NCBI GenBank assembly: GCA_012862575.1
Contig: BLSF01000108.1
Location: 64,001-77,206, forward strand
Source: Parietichytrium sp. I65-24A
Taxonomy: Eukaryota; Sar; Bigyra; Thraustochytrida; Thraustochytriidae
Reading direction: 5' to 3'
DNA length: 13,206 nt
The notes below the pieces were generated by a model. That model made no database searches and was not told the DNA's origin. It saw only the letters and a program-made list of their open reading frames with translations. Each line of letters opens with the position of its first letter. Position 1 is the first letter of the stretch. The translations under genes and the position numbers were made by a program. Below are positions 6,864-13,206 of this stretch, one piece after another.

Positions 6864-7997
6864 TCAAATCTTCTCGAGGCTGAGAACTCTTGTGGCATTG
6901 ATGCCATCTTTACGCAGAATGGCCTTCACAACTGGGACGTCGTCAGGGAAGACGAGAGTCTGTTTGCTCAGTGCCTTGGGGACGCCAAATTCGATCGCTT
7001 CCTGCTCACGGGACTTGTGTCGAAGAATGGTAGCTTTATAGAAGATGGCATCGTCTGGCCGCTTAGTTGCGCTTGGGCTACGCGGACCATCTTGTGCGCG
7101 CAGCTGCTCTTCGTTCTGGTACAGGAGGGCATCCGCAAGTTGCTGTTGAGAGTTACCCTCCAAGAGAGCACCGAGCGTCTTAATTCGCCTCCCGTCAAGC
7201 GGAGTTTGGAGGAATCTGAGCATGGCGACAATCTCCTCCGAGGTGGGCTCCTCCGAGGTGTGCATTGAAATGGCGTCCAGAACAAGTGCTGGATGCTTGG
7301 AAGCGAAAAAGAGTTGCACTCGGTCGAGGATTTCATCCTGCACGAGACTCGAGCCCACGTTCTTCCTCACCCGCGGGGCGAACTCCACGCCATCGTCGCA
7401 CTCCAGGTGCAGCTTGGTGCCGTCTTCCACTGGATGCGTAAAGCCTGCGTTTCTTGCAAACGGGTTCTTGCTTGTGCTTGCAGTCGCAACAAATGCACCG
7501 CTCACTAGCCCCTGTGTGTAGAAGGTGATTGGCACGTCATAGTCGATGTCTTCTTTAGCCTCGGCCGTCGGTTTGGGCTTTGGCTTTCCGATCGTACGCC
7601 TGGTCGAGCAGTGCTCCCTGCGAAAGTCATCTGACGGTGCAACAAAAGAGTCTTTCGCTGTGGAATTTTTGACCGTGTCGTATTTTGGCTGGCGTGCCTC
7701 GATCATGCGGTTCGTCTCCTCTGTTGCCTGCCGCAGAAACTGCTCTTGCATCATCCTCTCTCGAGGCCCAACGCTGGAGATCGCTTGTCCGCTCGCCTGC
7801 TTTTTCGGATGGCGGTGGTGATCTTGCGTCGTGCTCACCAACGCCCCATTCTTCCATCCGCTCGAGTTGGCCATCGTTCGCTGGAAGGTCTTCTCGAATC
7901 TGTTGCCGCTCTCCTCCCCAATCTCCTTGGCGCGCTCTTCCTCGACCCAATTGTGAATCCTCACGCCGTGGTTGCCCGCATTGTTGTACGTGAACAT
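6864..7997 (-). CDS. Putative flagellar microtubule inner protein, SPAG8/CFAP143-like (tentative)
   Basis: A 377-residue protein from the first ATG (7997) to TGA (6864). The frame continues upstream to a TTG at 8177 but contains no earlier ATG, so that extension is treated as leader. The N-terminus MFTYNNAGNHGVRIHNWVEE (1-20) has a Gly-His-Gly plus Asn-Trp-x-Glu-Glu pattern that I associate with axonemal SPAG8-type proteins. A later segment, TFYTQG (158-163) then NPFARNAGFTHPVED (178-192), resembles the short Asn-Pro-Phe-x-[KR]-[NS]-x-x-[FT] motifs recurring in microtubule inner proteins. Residues about 200-300 look helical and end in a charged linker; no enzyme motif, signal peptide or membrane segment is seen. 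If correct, it would sit inside doublet microtubules of the flagellum. The similarity rests on short motifs recalled from the family, so a lineage-specific unknown protein remains possible. The CDS itself is well supported by length and even composition. Confidence 0.6.
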   Translation of the reverse strand: MFTYNNAGNHGVRIHNWVEEERAKEIGEESGNRFEKTFQRTMANSSGWKNGALVSTTQDHHRHPKKQASGQAISSVGPRERMMQEQFLRQATEETNRMIEARQPKYDTVKNSTAKDSFVAPSDDFRREHCSTRRTIGKPKPKPTAEAKEDIDYDVPITFYTQGLVSGAFVATASTSKNPFARNAGFTHPVEDGTKLHLECDDGVEFAPRVRKNVGSSLVQDEILDRVQLFFASKHPALVLDAISMHTSEEPTSEEIVAMLRFLQTPLDGRRIKTLGALLEGNSQQQLADALLYQNEEQLRAQDGPRSPSATKRPDDAIFYKATILRHKSREQEAIEFGVPKALSKQTLVFPDDVPVVKAILRKDGINATRVLSLEKI

Positions 7998-8812
7998 CTT
8001 GTCCCTTTCGTGGCTCCTGGCTCGTGTTTTTTTCGCTACGTGTCCGTCCTTTCCAAATCCAAGCGGACTGATCTGCTGCCCCCTTCTTCTCGCTTGCTCG
8101 CTCGCTCTCTTGCTGATCGACACACACGACGCAAGTCGCGCACGCAACTGCCCCTTCTTCTTAACTGCAATCTGCAATCTGCAATCTACACAAGCCTTTC
8201 TTGAGCGTCAACCACACAGGTCCGGTGCGGTATTTCTTTGCAAAGTCTTGGCATTTGGTATTTGGCATGTTCTACCATTCCATCACCTAAAAGTAAGTAC
8301 AGCTCTTCTTGAGCTGCTGCTCAGAGTTGCTCTTGTTGTTGCGTAATGTGTATAGATGCATGTACAATACACCATGAAAGTAGCTTTTCCTTGCAGCTGC
8401 GTTGCACGAAACGGGGAGTGGAATGACAGGCTTGAGAAATTTGGAAATTCAATCAAAACAAATTTTCATTCACAGTCAAAACATGTGTTGAGCTCCTTTC
8501 TATGCAACGGATCAAAAGAACTATTCCCTGTTCATTGCTTTTTTATTATGGGCTATTAGGGACCACTACTGAGCAGGTATGGTGATGTACTGGGTGTTAC
8601 CCATCACGAAAGAGCTCGGGAAAGAAATAGATTACAAGGTCTGAAGAGACTCTCTGACGTTGAGTTATTTTTTGGAAATATATAATGCCAGAGATCAAGC
8701 CCTGGACACGGAATAAATATATTATGGCGATACTGATACTACTACTTTTGAAGAGGGAACAATAATTTGCGCTATGTACAAGACGAATTTTTGTTGAAGA
8801 CGATGAGGGCTT
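7998..8812. other. Intergenic region between two minus-strand genes
   Basis: The right part should be the 3' UTR of the 8813-9469 gene and the left part the promoter and leader of the gene starting at 7997. A 7-bp CTGCAAT triple repeat lies at 8165-8187. A 67-codon + strand frame at 8356-8559 has no recognisable feature and is not called. A/T-rich DNA with AATAAATATATT (about 8712-8723) precedes the next gene end. No RNA gene is seen. Confidence 0.5.
8165..8187. repeat. 7-bp CTGCAAT tandem repeat
   Basis: Three tandem CTGCAAT units plus a partial fourth lie about 170 bp upstream of the ATG at 7997, probably in the promoter or leader of that minus-strand gene. Confidence 0.6.
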
Positions 8813-9469
8813 TTAGCGCTTGAGCTGATCCTCGCGAAAAGACTTGTCTTCGCGAACGGCGCCGGACTCGTCGGAATAGGAATACATTTTTTGCTGGGGA
8901 GGCGTCATGGTCACGAACCATCCCCACTGAGGACTCTCTGGCGACCTCGGAGAGTTTGCGGAAGCGTTGTTATTGCTTCGATTCCGCCTCCGCTCCGTTG
9001 CGCTTGAGGCGTTATCTGGCTTGCCTCCAAAGCTGTTTTGCAAGCCGCCCTCTGGCCCATCGACGATTGAGTCATCTAATTTAAAATTGTCGTCGAGCAA
9101 GATGGACCTCGTCTTGGGCACCGGCCGCCTGGCCGCGGGCGGTGTCGGCGGCTCGTCAATCTCAAACTGCGGCTCTTCCTCCATGAACTGTGCGAGCTTC
9201 CCTCCCCTCTCATCGCCCCAGCTGATGGCGCGGCCATTCGCCTCCTCACTGCGAGTGTCTACGAACGGCGGCTCCGCTGCTTTCTGCCCAACGATTCCTC
9301 TGTCCACCTTGGACTCCAGGTCGGACCCCGAAGCGTTCTTCCTCCCAAACTCGCGCTCATCTGTGAACGCGTACGTGTACGCAGCATTCGCGGCTGCCAT
9401 GGAAGTGGTCACCAAAGGGTGTTCGCGCAGCCATTTCAACGTGACCAAGTCACCGACCGCCTGAAACAT
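8813..9469 (-). CDS. Unrecognised, largely disordered protein with WGWFV motif
   Basis: A 218-residue protein starting at ATG 9469. I do not recognise the family. Residues 1-35 look structured and partly helical (FQAVGDLVTLKWLREHP, then an Ala/Tyr-rich stretch); there is no obvious signal peptide. Residues 40-175 are polar, acidic or basic and probably disordered, with a PPTPPAARRPVP segment (107-118) and a short motif KTRSILLDDNFKLDD (119-133) that could be a phosphorylation or docking site. Residues 173-195 carry NSPRSPESPQ followed by WGWFVTMTPPQQ (182-193), a compact aromatic motif that stands out in an otherwise disordered tail and is likely the conserved functional piece. The clean reading frame and patchy motif structure support a real gene. 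Function unknown. Confidence 0.65.
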   Translation of the reverse strand: MFQAVGDLVTLKWLREHPLVTTSMAAANAAYTYAFTDEREFGRKNASGSDLESKVDRGIVGQKAAEPPFVDTRSEEANGRAISWGDERGGKLAQFMEEEPQFEIDEPPTPPAARRPVPKTRSILLDDNFKLDDSIVDGPEGGLQNSFGGKPDNASSATERRRNRSNNNASANSPRSPESPQWGWFVTMTPPQQKMYSYSDESGAVREDKSFREDQLKR

Positions 9470-9486
9470 TCTGCTCTCGCTTATTT

Positions 9487-9514
9487 ATCGATGATCGATG
9501 ATCGATAATCGATG
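9487..9514. promoter_or_regulatory. Four ATCGAT palindromes at 7-bp spacing
   Basis: ATCGAT occurs at 9487-9492, 9494-9499, 9501-9506 and 9508-9513, each separated by one base, starting 18 bp upstream of the ATG at 9469 on the minus strand. The array could be a cluster of transcription-factor sites in the proximal promoter or leader of that gene, or simply a short 7-bp tandem repeat. The palindromes are seen directly; the regulatory role is inference. Confidence 0.4.
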
Positions 9515-9596
9515 ACCAACCTCGATTTTCGCACGCAAAAACAATTCTCACAGCGACGCCAAGCTGGAACCAGTGCGTGGCGACACCGACTGGAAC

Positions 9597-9625
9597 CGTA
9601 TGAAAACGTATGAAAACGTAAGAAA
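9597..9625. repeat. 10-bp CGTATGAAAA tandem repeat
   Basis: Two full units and a partial third of CGTATGAAAA lie between the ATCGAT cluster and a TATA-like TTTTTATATAACG (about 9634-9646). All of this is upstream of the minus-strand gene at 9469. Confidence 0.6.
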
Positions 9626-9837
9626 TCCCGCACTTTTTATATAACGATGAATGAAAAGAACGAGCACGCCCTGACACCTAGCAAGGAACGTGGCACTGCC
9701 AAACTTTCTCTTCTCCTCTCTTCTTCACCAGCTCCGATGTACGACCCACTCCAACGGCCAACTCTTTCCGTATCTGTCCTCGCCGCGGACAGCCAAGAAC
9801 AAACGTCCCAGATAAGTACGCGTATGAGCAACGCGTG

Positions 9838-9870
9838 TATATATATATATATATATATAAATATATATAT
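9838..9870. repeat. TA dinucleotide microsatellite
   Basis: About 16 TA units are interrupted once by an extra A near 9859-9861. The repeat lies in intergenic DNA and generates runs of Tyr-Ile in several spurious frames. Confidence 0.85.
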
Positions 9871-10728
9871 CGCCAACTTTTGTTCGACCGATGAAGAGCA
9901 CACCAACACCGACACCTTGCTCCCGTCTCTCTCGCACGTAGTGTACTGGTGCGCGCGAAACACCGTCACTTTGCAGGTCTTTCTTTTTCCCCCCTACTTC
10001 TTTCTCCTTATCCCCTCCTACGCGTACTCGAGTACTCTGTCCTCGTCGGTTTCTTGGTCGTTTCTCCTCGCGCGTCCGATTTTCTACCGTTTACGCTACT
10101 CGGGAGATAGGACTCTGGCTTTCCCCCGTCAGAAGCGAGACACTACTGTTTCAGCCATGTGACGCGCTACCTCGCGGTTCGGGAACATCAGCAACAGGAC
10201 ATAGGGTTAACTGTATGGCTAGGTACAGTTCGCTCCATGGGTCTAGTGTTTGTAGTAGGTAGTGTTATGGGAATAGAAGGTGAGTTGGTGGTACTATAGT
10301 GTAAGGGAGAGATCCGAGATAGCTTGCTTTGGGTCTGGGAGTCCTAGTGATTGATGTAGATGTGGAGTAGAGTGGCCGCATAGGATATCACCGACCGTTA
10401 GTGACCACTTAGTCGTACGAGTACAAATTGTGGGACGTGGCCTTTGCCTTTTGTTCTTCCACGACTATGTTTCTGACTATGTGAGTCTTACTACTCGGCT
10501 TATTGGTCCAACCTTTGCCCTTCACTAGTTAGCTAGATAGTAGCTCCTATGAGCTAGTGGCCGCTAAGAACAGGGCATTGGATCTTAGCTAGCTAGTAGC
10601 GAGACAGATAGATAATAGTAAATGAGGAGTGTACACTAACGATCTGTGAATGTAGCAATGTGTTAGTAAGTAGTAGCACATCTCGCGAGGTCTCTTTCAT
10701 CGCCGATGTTTTGCCGTGCACATTTTGA

Positions 10729-10857
10729 ATGTGTCACTGTGTTGTTTTTGACCAGGATTTGAAGCTCAAGGAGTCCTCGCTGACAGTGAATGGCGGTTTT
10801 CATCTTGTTGTGGGCGGGTCGCGGAAGAAGAGTTCAGTTCTGGGTTTGCAGCCGTGA
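10729..10857 (+). CDS. Possible small ORF or terminal exon (42 codons)
   Basis: ATG 10729 to TGA 10855-10857 encodes 42 residues. The segment after residue 9 (DLKLKESSLTVNGGFHLVVG, then GSRKKSSVLGLQP) has balanced, protein-like composition. The sequence TGTTTTTGACCAG just before DLKLK (ending 10755) also resembles a 3' splice site, so it could instead be the last exon of a gene whose upstream exons I cannot identify. A second frame (10752-11042) is open across the same stretch. I do not recognise a family and the call is weak. Confidence 0.2.
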   Translation: MCHCVVFDQDLKLKESSLTVNGGFHLVVGGSRKKSSVLGLQP

Positions 10858-11115
10858 CGTTAGACGGGAGTGAAGAGTTAAAAAGTAGCACGGCGCATCA
10901 CGTATTCCCCCCTCATCGTGGGGTTCGTGATCTATTGTTGTCCATGTTGGATTGTTCCGTTTCAGTATTCCTCCCGCTATCGCGTTCGAGATTGTTGCGG
11001 CTGGTCAAGCATGGTGAGACAGCCCAATCGTTTCAGGAATGAAATGTCAACAAGAAAAAGAAAGTTGACAAGATTACAGTGGTTCGTGAAAAAAGTATAA
11101 ACAACCGGGGGCGCT

Positions 11116-12051
11116 CTATTGCTCTCGAAGGCTTTGCTGCAAAACCGCCTGCAAAACCGAGTCCTCGTTTGCGGACTCGACGTAGTCTACGTACTCGTTG
11201 TACTCAAACTTGTGGCGCAATCGGATGTGGCCGACCACATCTCGGCTGACATAGTTTGGGTCTCCCCAAGGCATCGACTTGCACACAGGGCAAACCGCAG
11301 CGCAGGTATCGCCATAGTGCGCGGTCTGGAAGTGCTCCAGCAAGCCCTTGTGCTCCATGTTGGACGCAGCGCAGTTCGGAAAGGGGCACGCAAATGTGCT
11401 GCGGTTCACGACCTGGTCGGCCTTGACGGGGGCAACCTTGGCAGCATTCTGCTGCAGCGAGCTCTTGTACGCTGCGCAGTCCGCTCTATGCTCTTTCAGC
11501 GCGCTGAGAACCACCATCTCGGCGCAGCCCTCGCATGCAATGGAAGTGCTGTCCAAGCCTTTCTTGACCTCCTCGTCCAGGTCAGCATCCTCCACCGCTT
11601 GTCTGCACATGGGGCATGTCGGCGCATCGCTCGCTTGAATCAGCGACTCCAAGCACCCCAGACAGAACAAGTGCCCGCACGGTCTCGCCGTAGCCGGCAC
11701 ATCCACGGCGTCCAGGCACACGGGGCACTCTGGCGCCGTCACCTCCACATCCTTGTCAATCATATCTGCGCCCGTACACTTCTCGCTGCCCACGCTCCGA
11801 CTTCCTTCCTCCAGCTCCTCCAGCGACGACTCTTCTTCTTCTTCGCCAACTTGTCCTTCTATCTCCTGCTCTTGGTGTTGGTGTTGGTGTTGGTCTTGGT
11901 CCTGGTTTTTGTGGTCGGAGGGTTGGAGTTTGGCAAGTTTGTGGGGTTTGGGGACTGCGCCAGCGCTCTTGTCTATGGTGACGGTGTCGCTGGCCGCGCT
12001 TGGACTGCTTGGACTGCTTGGACAGTGACTGCGCTGCCGCTTGCCCTCCAT
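11116..12051 (-). CDS. RING-type E3 ubiquitin ligase of the RNF114/RNF125/RNF138/RNF166 family
   Basis: A 311-residue protein from ATG 12051. Residues 1-105 are disordered: Ser/Pro-rich, then Gln/His repeats (51-63), then an acidic Glu-rich block (69-82). A complete C3HC4 RING follows: C109, C112, C125, H127, C130, C133, C146 and C149. Next are the family's C2HC finger (C173, C176, H188, C192) and two C2H2 fingers (C222/C227/H240/H245 and C254/C257/H275/H280). The second contains the highly conserved CPVCKSMPWGDPNY block (254-267) followed by the HIRLRH and KFEYNEYVDY stretches. The C-terminus (295-311) is a ubiquitin-interacting-motif-like helix. This order is diagnostic of the RNF114 family, known as E3 ligases that build polyubiquitin and bind ubiquitin through the UIM. 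All zinc ligands are present, so it should be active. The acidic, low-complexity N-terminal extension is longer than in the animal members as I recall them. Substrates are unknown. Confidence 0.93.
   Translation of the reverse strand: MEGKRQRSHCPSSPSSPSAASDTVTIDKSAGAVPKPHKLAKLQPSDHKNQDQDQHQHQHQEQEIEGQVGEEEEESSLEELEEGSRSVGSEKCTGADMIDKDVEVTAPECPVCLDAVDVPATARPCGHLFCLGCLESLIQASDAPTCPMCRQAVEDADLDEEVKKGLDSTSIACEGCAEMVVLSALKEHRADCAAYKSSLQQNAAKVAPVKADQVVNRSTFACPFPNCAASNMEHKGLLEHFQTAHYGDTCAAVCPVCKSMPWGDPNYVSRDVVGHIRLRHKFEYNEYVDYVESANEDSVLQAVLQQSLREQ
11873..11901 (-). repeat. 6-bp coding repeat for Gln-His/Gln-Asp
   Basis: Tandem TTGGTG/TTGGTC-like hexamers, read on the minus strand, encode the DQDQHQHQHQ stretch in the N-terminal extension of the RING protein. 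Confidence 0.6.
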
Positions 12052-12116
12052 CGTGGACGGTGGGAGGTCATACGTCAGTACTCAATGTCAGTCAGTACGT
12101 GGGGTCGTCCTGCTCT

Positions 12117-12139
12117 GAGTGAGTGAGTGAGTGAGTGAG
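12117..12139. repeat. GAGT tetranucleotide microsatellite
   Basis: Nearly six GAGT units in tandem, about 65-90 bp upstream of the RING gene start on the minus strand, probably within its 5' leader or promoter. Confidence 0.8.
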
Positions 12140-12343
12140 GCTGGGATCATGATGGGAGCCCAGTGCGCTGATAGGCGCTGATTGTTATGCGCTGGTGGAA
12201 AGATACTATAGGAAGACAGGGAAGTTTAGAGATGGTTTCTATTTGTGTTTTATAGAAAGCTTGAATGAAAAATGTTTGGCGTGGTTGCCTTGATGGTTTC
12301 AGGAGGACTTTGGGCAACTCACTGTTGACAACGAAGAAAGGAT

Positions 12344-12380
12344 AAAACAAACAAACAAACAAACAAACAAACAAACAAAC
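12344..12380. repeat. AAAC tetranucleotide microsatellite
   Basis: About nine AAAC units in the shared upstream region of the RING and basic-protein genes. Read on the minus strand it gives a spurious Phe-Val-Cys-Leu repeat peptide. Confidence 0.85.
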
Positions 12381-12548
12381 GAAGAAGGTGGAGAAGGCGA
12401 AAGAGTTTGTTCGATCTCATGATATTCGTGTGAATGCGTTCAAATGTGTCAATGTGGTCAATGTGAAAGTGTTTGTGGACATTGTGGACTCGACGAACTT
12501 TCTTTGTTGCCACGAACACTAAGCGTATGAAAGAAAGAGATAGACGAC

Positions 12549-13172
12549 ATGGGCTTCTTCAAGTTGGGTTGCCATGATCTTACAGTGAAAACCACAATGC
12601 TTGCTAGTTTGGGCTCCCATAGCGTCCGGATAGCCAGACATTATCAGGCTTTAACAGGATTTAACAGGCTGGCTCTTCAGCGCGTTTTGCAAAATGCGTT
12701 CTCCAAACCTTGGATGATGAGCAAGGTTTTTAGGCTGCGAGCAATCACCAAACTCGAAAGCAGCCCAAAACCAAAACACAAAAGTTCTCAGAGTCGAACA
12801 AAGCAGTACAGCACATCACCTTGCAAAGCAAAGCGAAGATTAAAGAAGATGATCTTCACCAGAATGACCTGTGCGTCTCCAGCAAAGTCCACCCGACATG
12901 CCTCGACACTACGTAAGGCTGTGCTCATGGAGCTTCCATCTGTATCCCCGCGTTCGAGGGCTTCTTCTTCGTCTTGCGCGAACAGCGTCACATCATCAAC
13001 TTCCTCTTCATCGGCAAGGAGCCGCAAGGTGAAAAGGCAATCCCTGCGTAGAAGCATGCGGATTCGCGCAAAGCTTTCGCCTGTTGCAGCCAAGAGCCAA
13101 AAGAAGATCGTCAAGATGATCCGTCACAGCCCAAGACTCGTTCGCCGCAGCGCTCGCATCGCACATTTGTAA
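12549..13172 (+). CDS. Very basic Ser/Arg/Lys-rich protein, unrecognised
   Basis: A 207-residue protein from ATG 12549 to TAA. An in-frame TGA at 12528-12530 makes this the first Met of the frame, although starts at M17 (12597) or M56 (12714) are also possible. The first 70 residues contain only two acidic residues (D10, E70) and are rich in Arg, Leu and Ser, compatible with a mitochondrial-type presequence or a poorly ordered leader. The remainder has one acidic residue (E128), many Lys/Arg, and Ser runs (139-155). Two copies of an Arg-Arg-Ser-x-Arg-Ile motif occur, RRSMRI (167-172) and RRSARI (199-204), each within a Lys/Arg/Ser-Pro context (SPVAAK, HSPRL). Such sequences are typical of nucleic-acid or chromatin-associated proteins and could also act as nuclear signals; this is inference. 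An opposite-strand frame exists but has no better features. Function unknown; a missed upstream exon cannot be excluded. Confidence 0.5.
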   Translation: MGFFKLGCHDLTVKTTMLASLGSHSVRIARHYQALTGFNRLALQRVLQNAFSKPWMMSKVFRLRAITKLESSPKPKHKSSQSRTKQYSTSPCKAKRRLKKMIFTRMTCASPAKSTRHASTLRKAVLMELPSVSPRSRASSSSCANSVTSSTSSSSARSRKVKRQSLRRSMRIRAKLSPVAAKSQKKIVKMIRHSPRLVRRSARIAHL

Positions 13173-13206
13173 AGTTTTTCCGCTTTTTGAAACCTCTTGT
13201 AAATAT

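Larger units (their letters stand above)
9470..10728. other. Long intergenic region
   Basis: No confident gene is seen in about 1.26 kb. The left end holds the ATCGAT array and CGTATGAAAA repeats upstream of the minus-strand gene at 9469. A 171-codon + frame at 9647-10162 runs through the TA microsatellite and reads as simple or pyrimidine-rich sequence, so I do not call it. From about 10200 to 10680 the DNA is rich in CTAG/TAGC words; a small perfect inverted repeat (TAGCTC-CTAT-GAGCTA, 10541-10556) is present but too short to interpret. No tRNA or rRNA-like fold was noticed. Confidence 0.5.
12052..12548. other. Divergent intergenic region (candidate bidirectional promoter)
   Basis: This 497-bp spacer separates the start of the minus-strand RING gene from the + strand basic-protein gene and must hold both promoters. 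It contains a GAGT microsatellite (12117-12139) close to the RING start and an AAAC microsatellite (12344-12380) in the middle. An out-of-frame uORF of 16 codons begins at ATG 12527 and overlaps the start of the + strand gene. No clear TATA box is seen. Confidence 0.5.

Noticed and set aside
7998-8177. 60-residue N-terminal extension of the SPAG8-like protein
   Set aside because: It has no ATG (opens at TTG) and covers a 7-bp tandem repeat; the conserved-looking N-terminus begins at ATG 7997.
8356-8559. 67-codon + strand ORF starting with ATG
   Set aside because: Short, no recognisable motif, and located in presumed UTR/promoter DNA of minus-strand genes.
9647-10162. 171-codon + strand frame with a TATA-like box just upstream
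   Set aside because: It runs through the TA microsatellite and pyrimidine-rich DNA, giving Tyr-Ile and hydrophobic low-complexity sequence without domain structure. Transcript data could change this.
10541-10556. Small perfect inverted repeat as terminator or structured RNA
   Set aside because: A 6-bp stem with a 4-nt loop is expected by chance in CTAG-rich DNA.
11119-12126. 335-codon open frame on + strand opposite the RING gene
   Set aside because: It is antisense to a gene with diagnostic domain motifs; the long frame is a by-product of the composition of the coding strand.
1-13206. Mobile elements, CRISPR arrays, tRNA/rRNA genes
   Set aside because: No transposase or reverse-transcriptase motifs, no long terminal or inverted repeats, no spacer-repeat array and no tRNA-like fold were seen on either strand.

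Overview
The window looks like nuclear DNA of a flagellated, intron-poor eukaryotic microbe. The evidence is long uninterrupted genes for eukaryotic signalling and ubiquitin families (a Cdc25-type RasGEF, an RNF114-family RING ligase, a carboxylate-clamp TPR protein), loose gene spacing of 0.3-1.6 kb, both strands used without operons, and abundant microsatellites. A possible axonemal protein would fit an organism with a motile stage. A labyrinthulid/thraustochytrid-type stramenopile is my best guess, but this is inference and nothing in the sequence proves the lineage.

Layout. Positions 1-2404 hold no confident gene; there is one good spliceosomal-intron candidate (184-338) and some coding-like fragments. 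At 2405-2797 an exact 196-bp direct duplication is split by one N at 2601. This is almost certainly two overlapping contig ends that were scaffolded without merging, so the first copy of the RasGEF start is an artefact. The RasGEF gene runs on + at 2681-5182, followed by the TPR gene on + at 5527-6252. Three genes lie on the minus strand: a possible SPAG8/CFAP143-like flagellar protein (6864-7997), an unrecognised disordered protein (8813-9469) and an RNF114/RNF125/RNF166-type E3 ligase (11116-12051). A very basic Ser/Arg/Lys-rich protein is read on + at 12549-13172, divergent from the RING gene across about 500 bp. The 1.6-kb gap 9470-11115 holds a TA microsatellite, a tandem ATCGAT cluster next to a start codon, and a short coding-like segment near 10729-11042.

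The genes do not form an obvious pathway. They are independent housekeeping, signalling and structural functions. I see no mobile element, CRISPR array, rRNA or tRNA gene, and no convincing novel multi-gene system. The most useful observations are the assembly seam, the uORF that overlaps the RasGEF start codon, the TPR protein with an intact Hsp-binding clamp interrupted by a repeat insert, and the periodic ATCGAT cluster.
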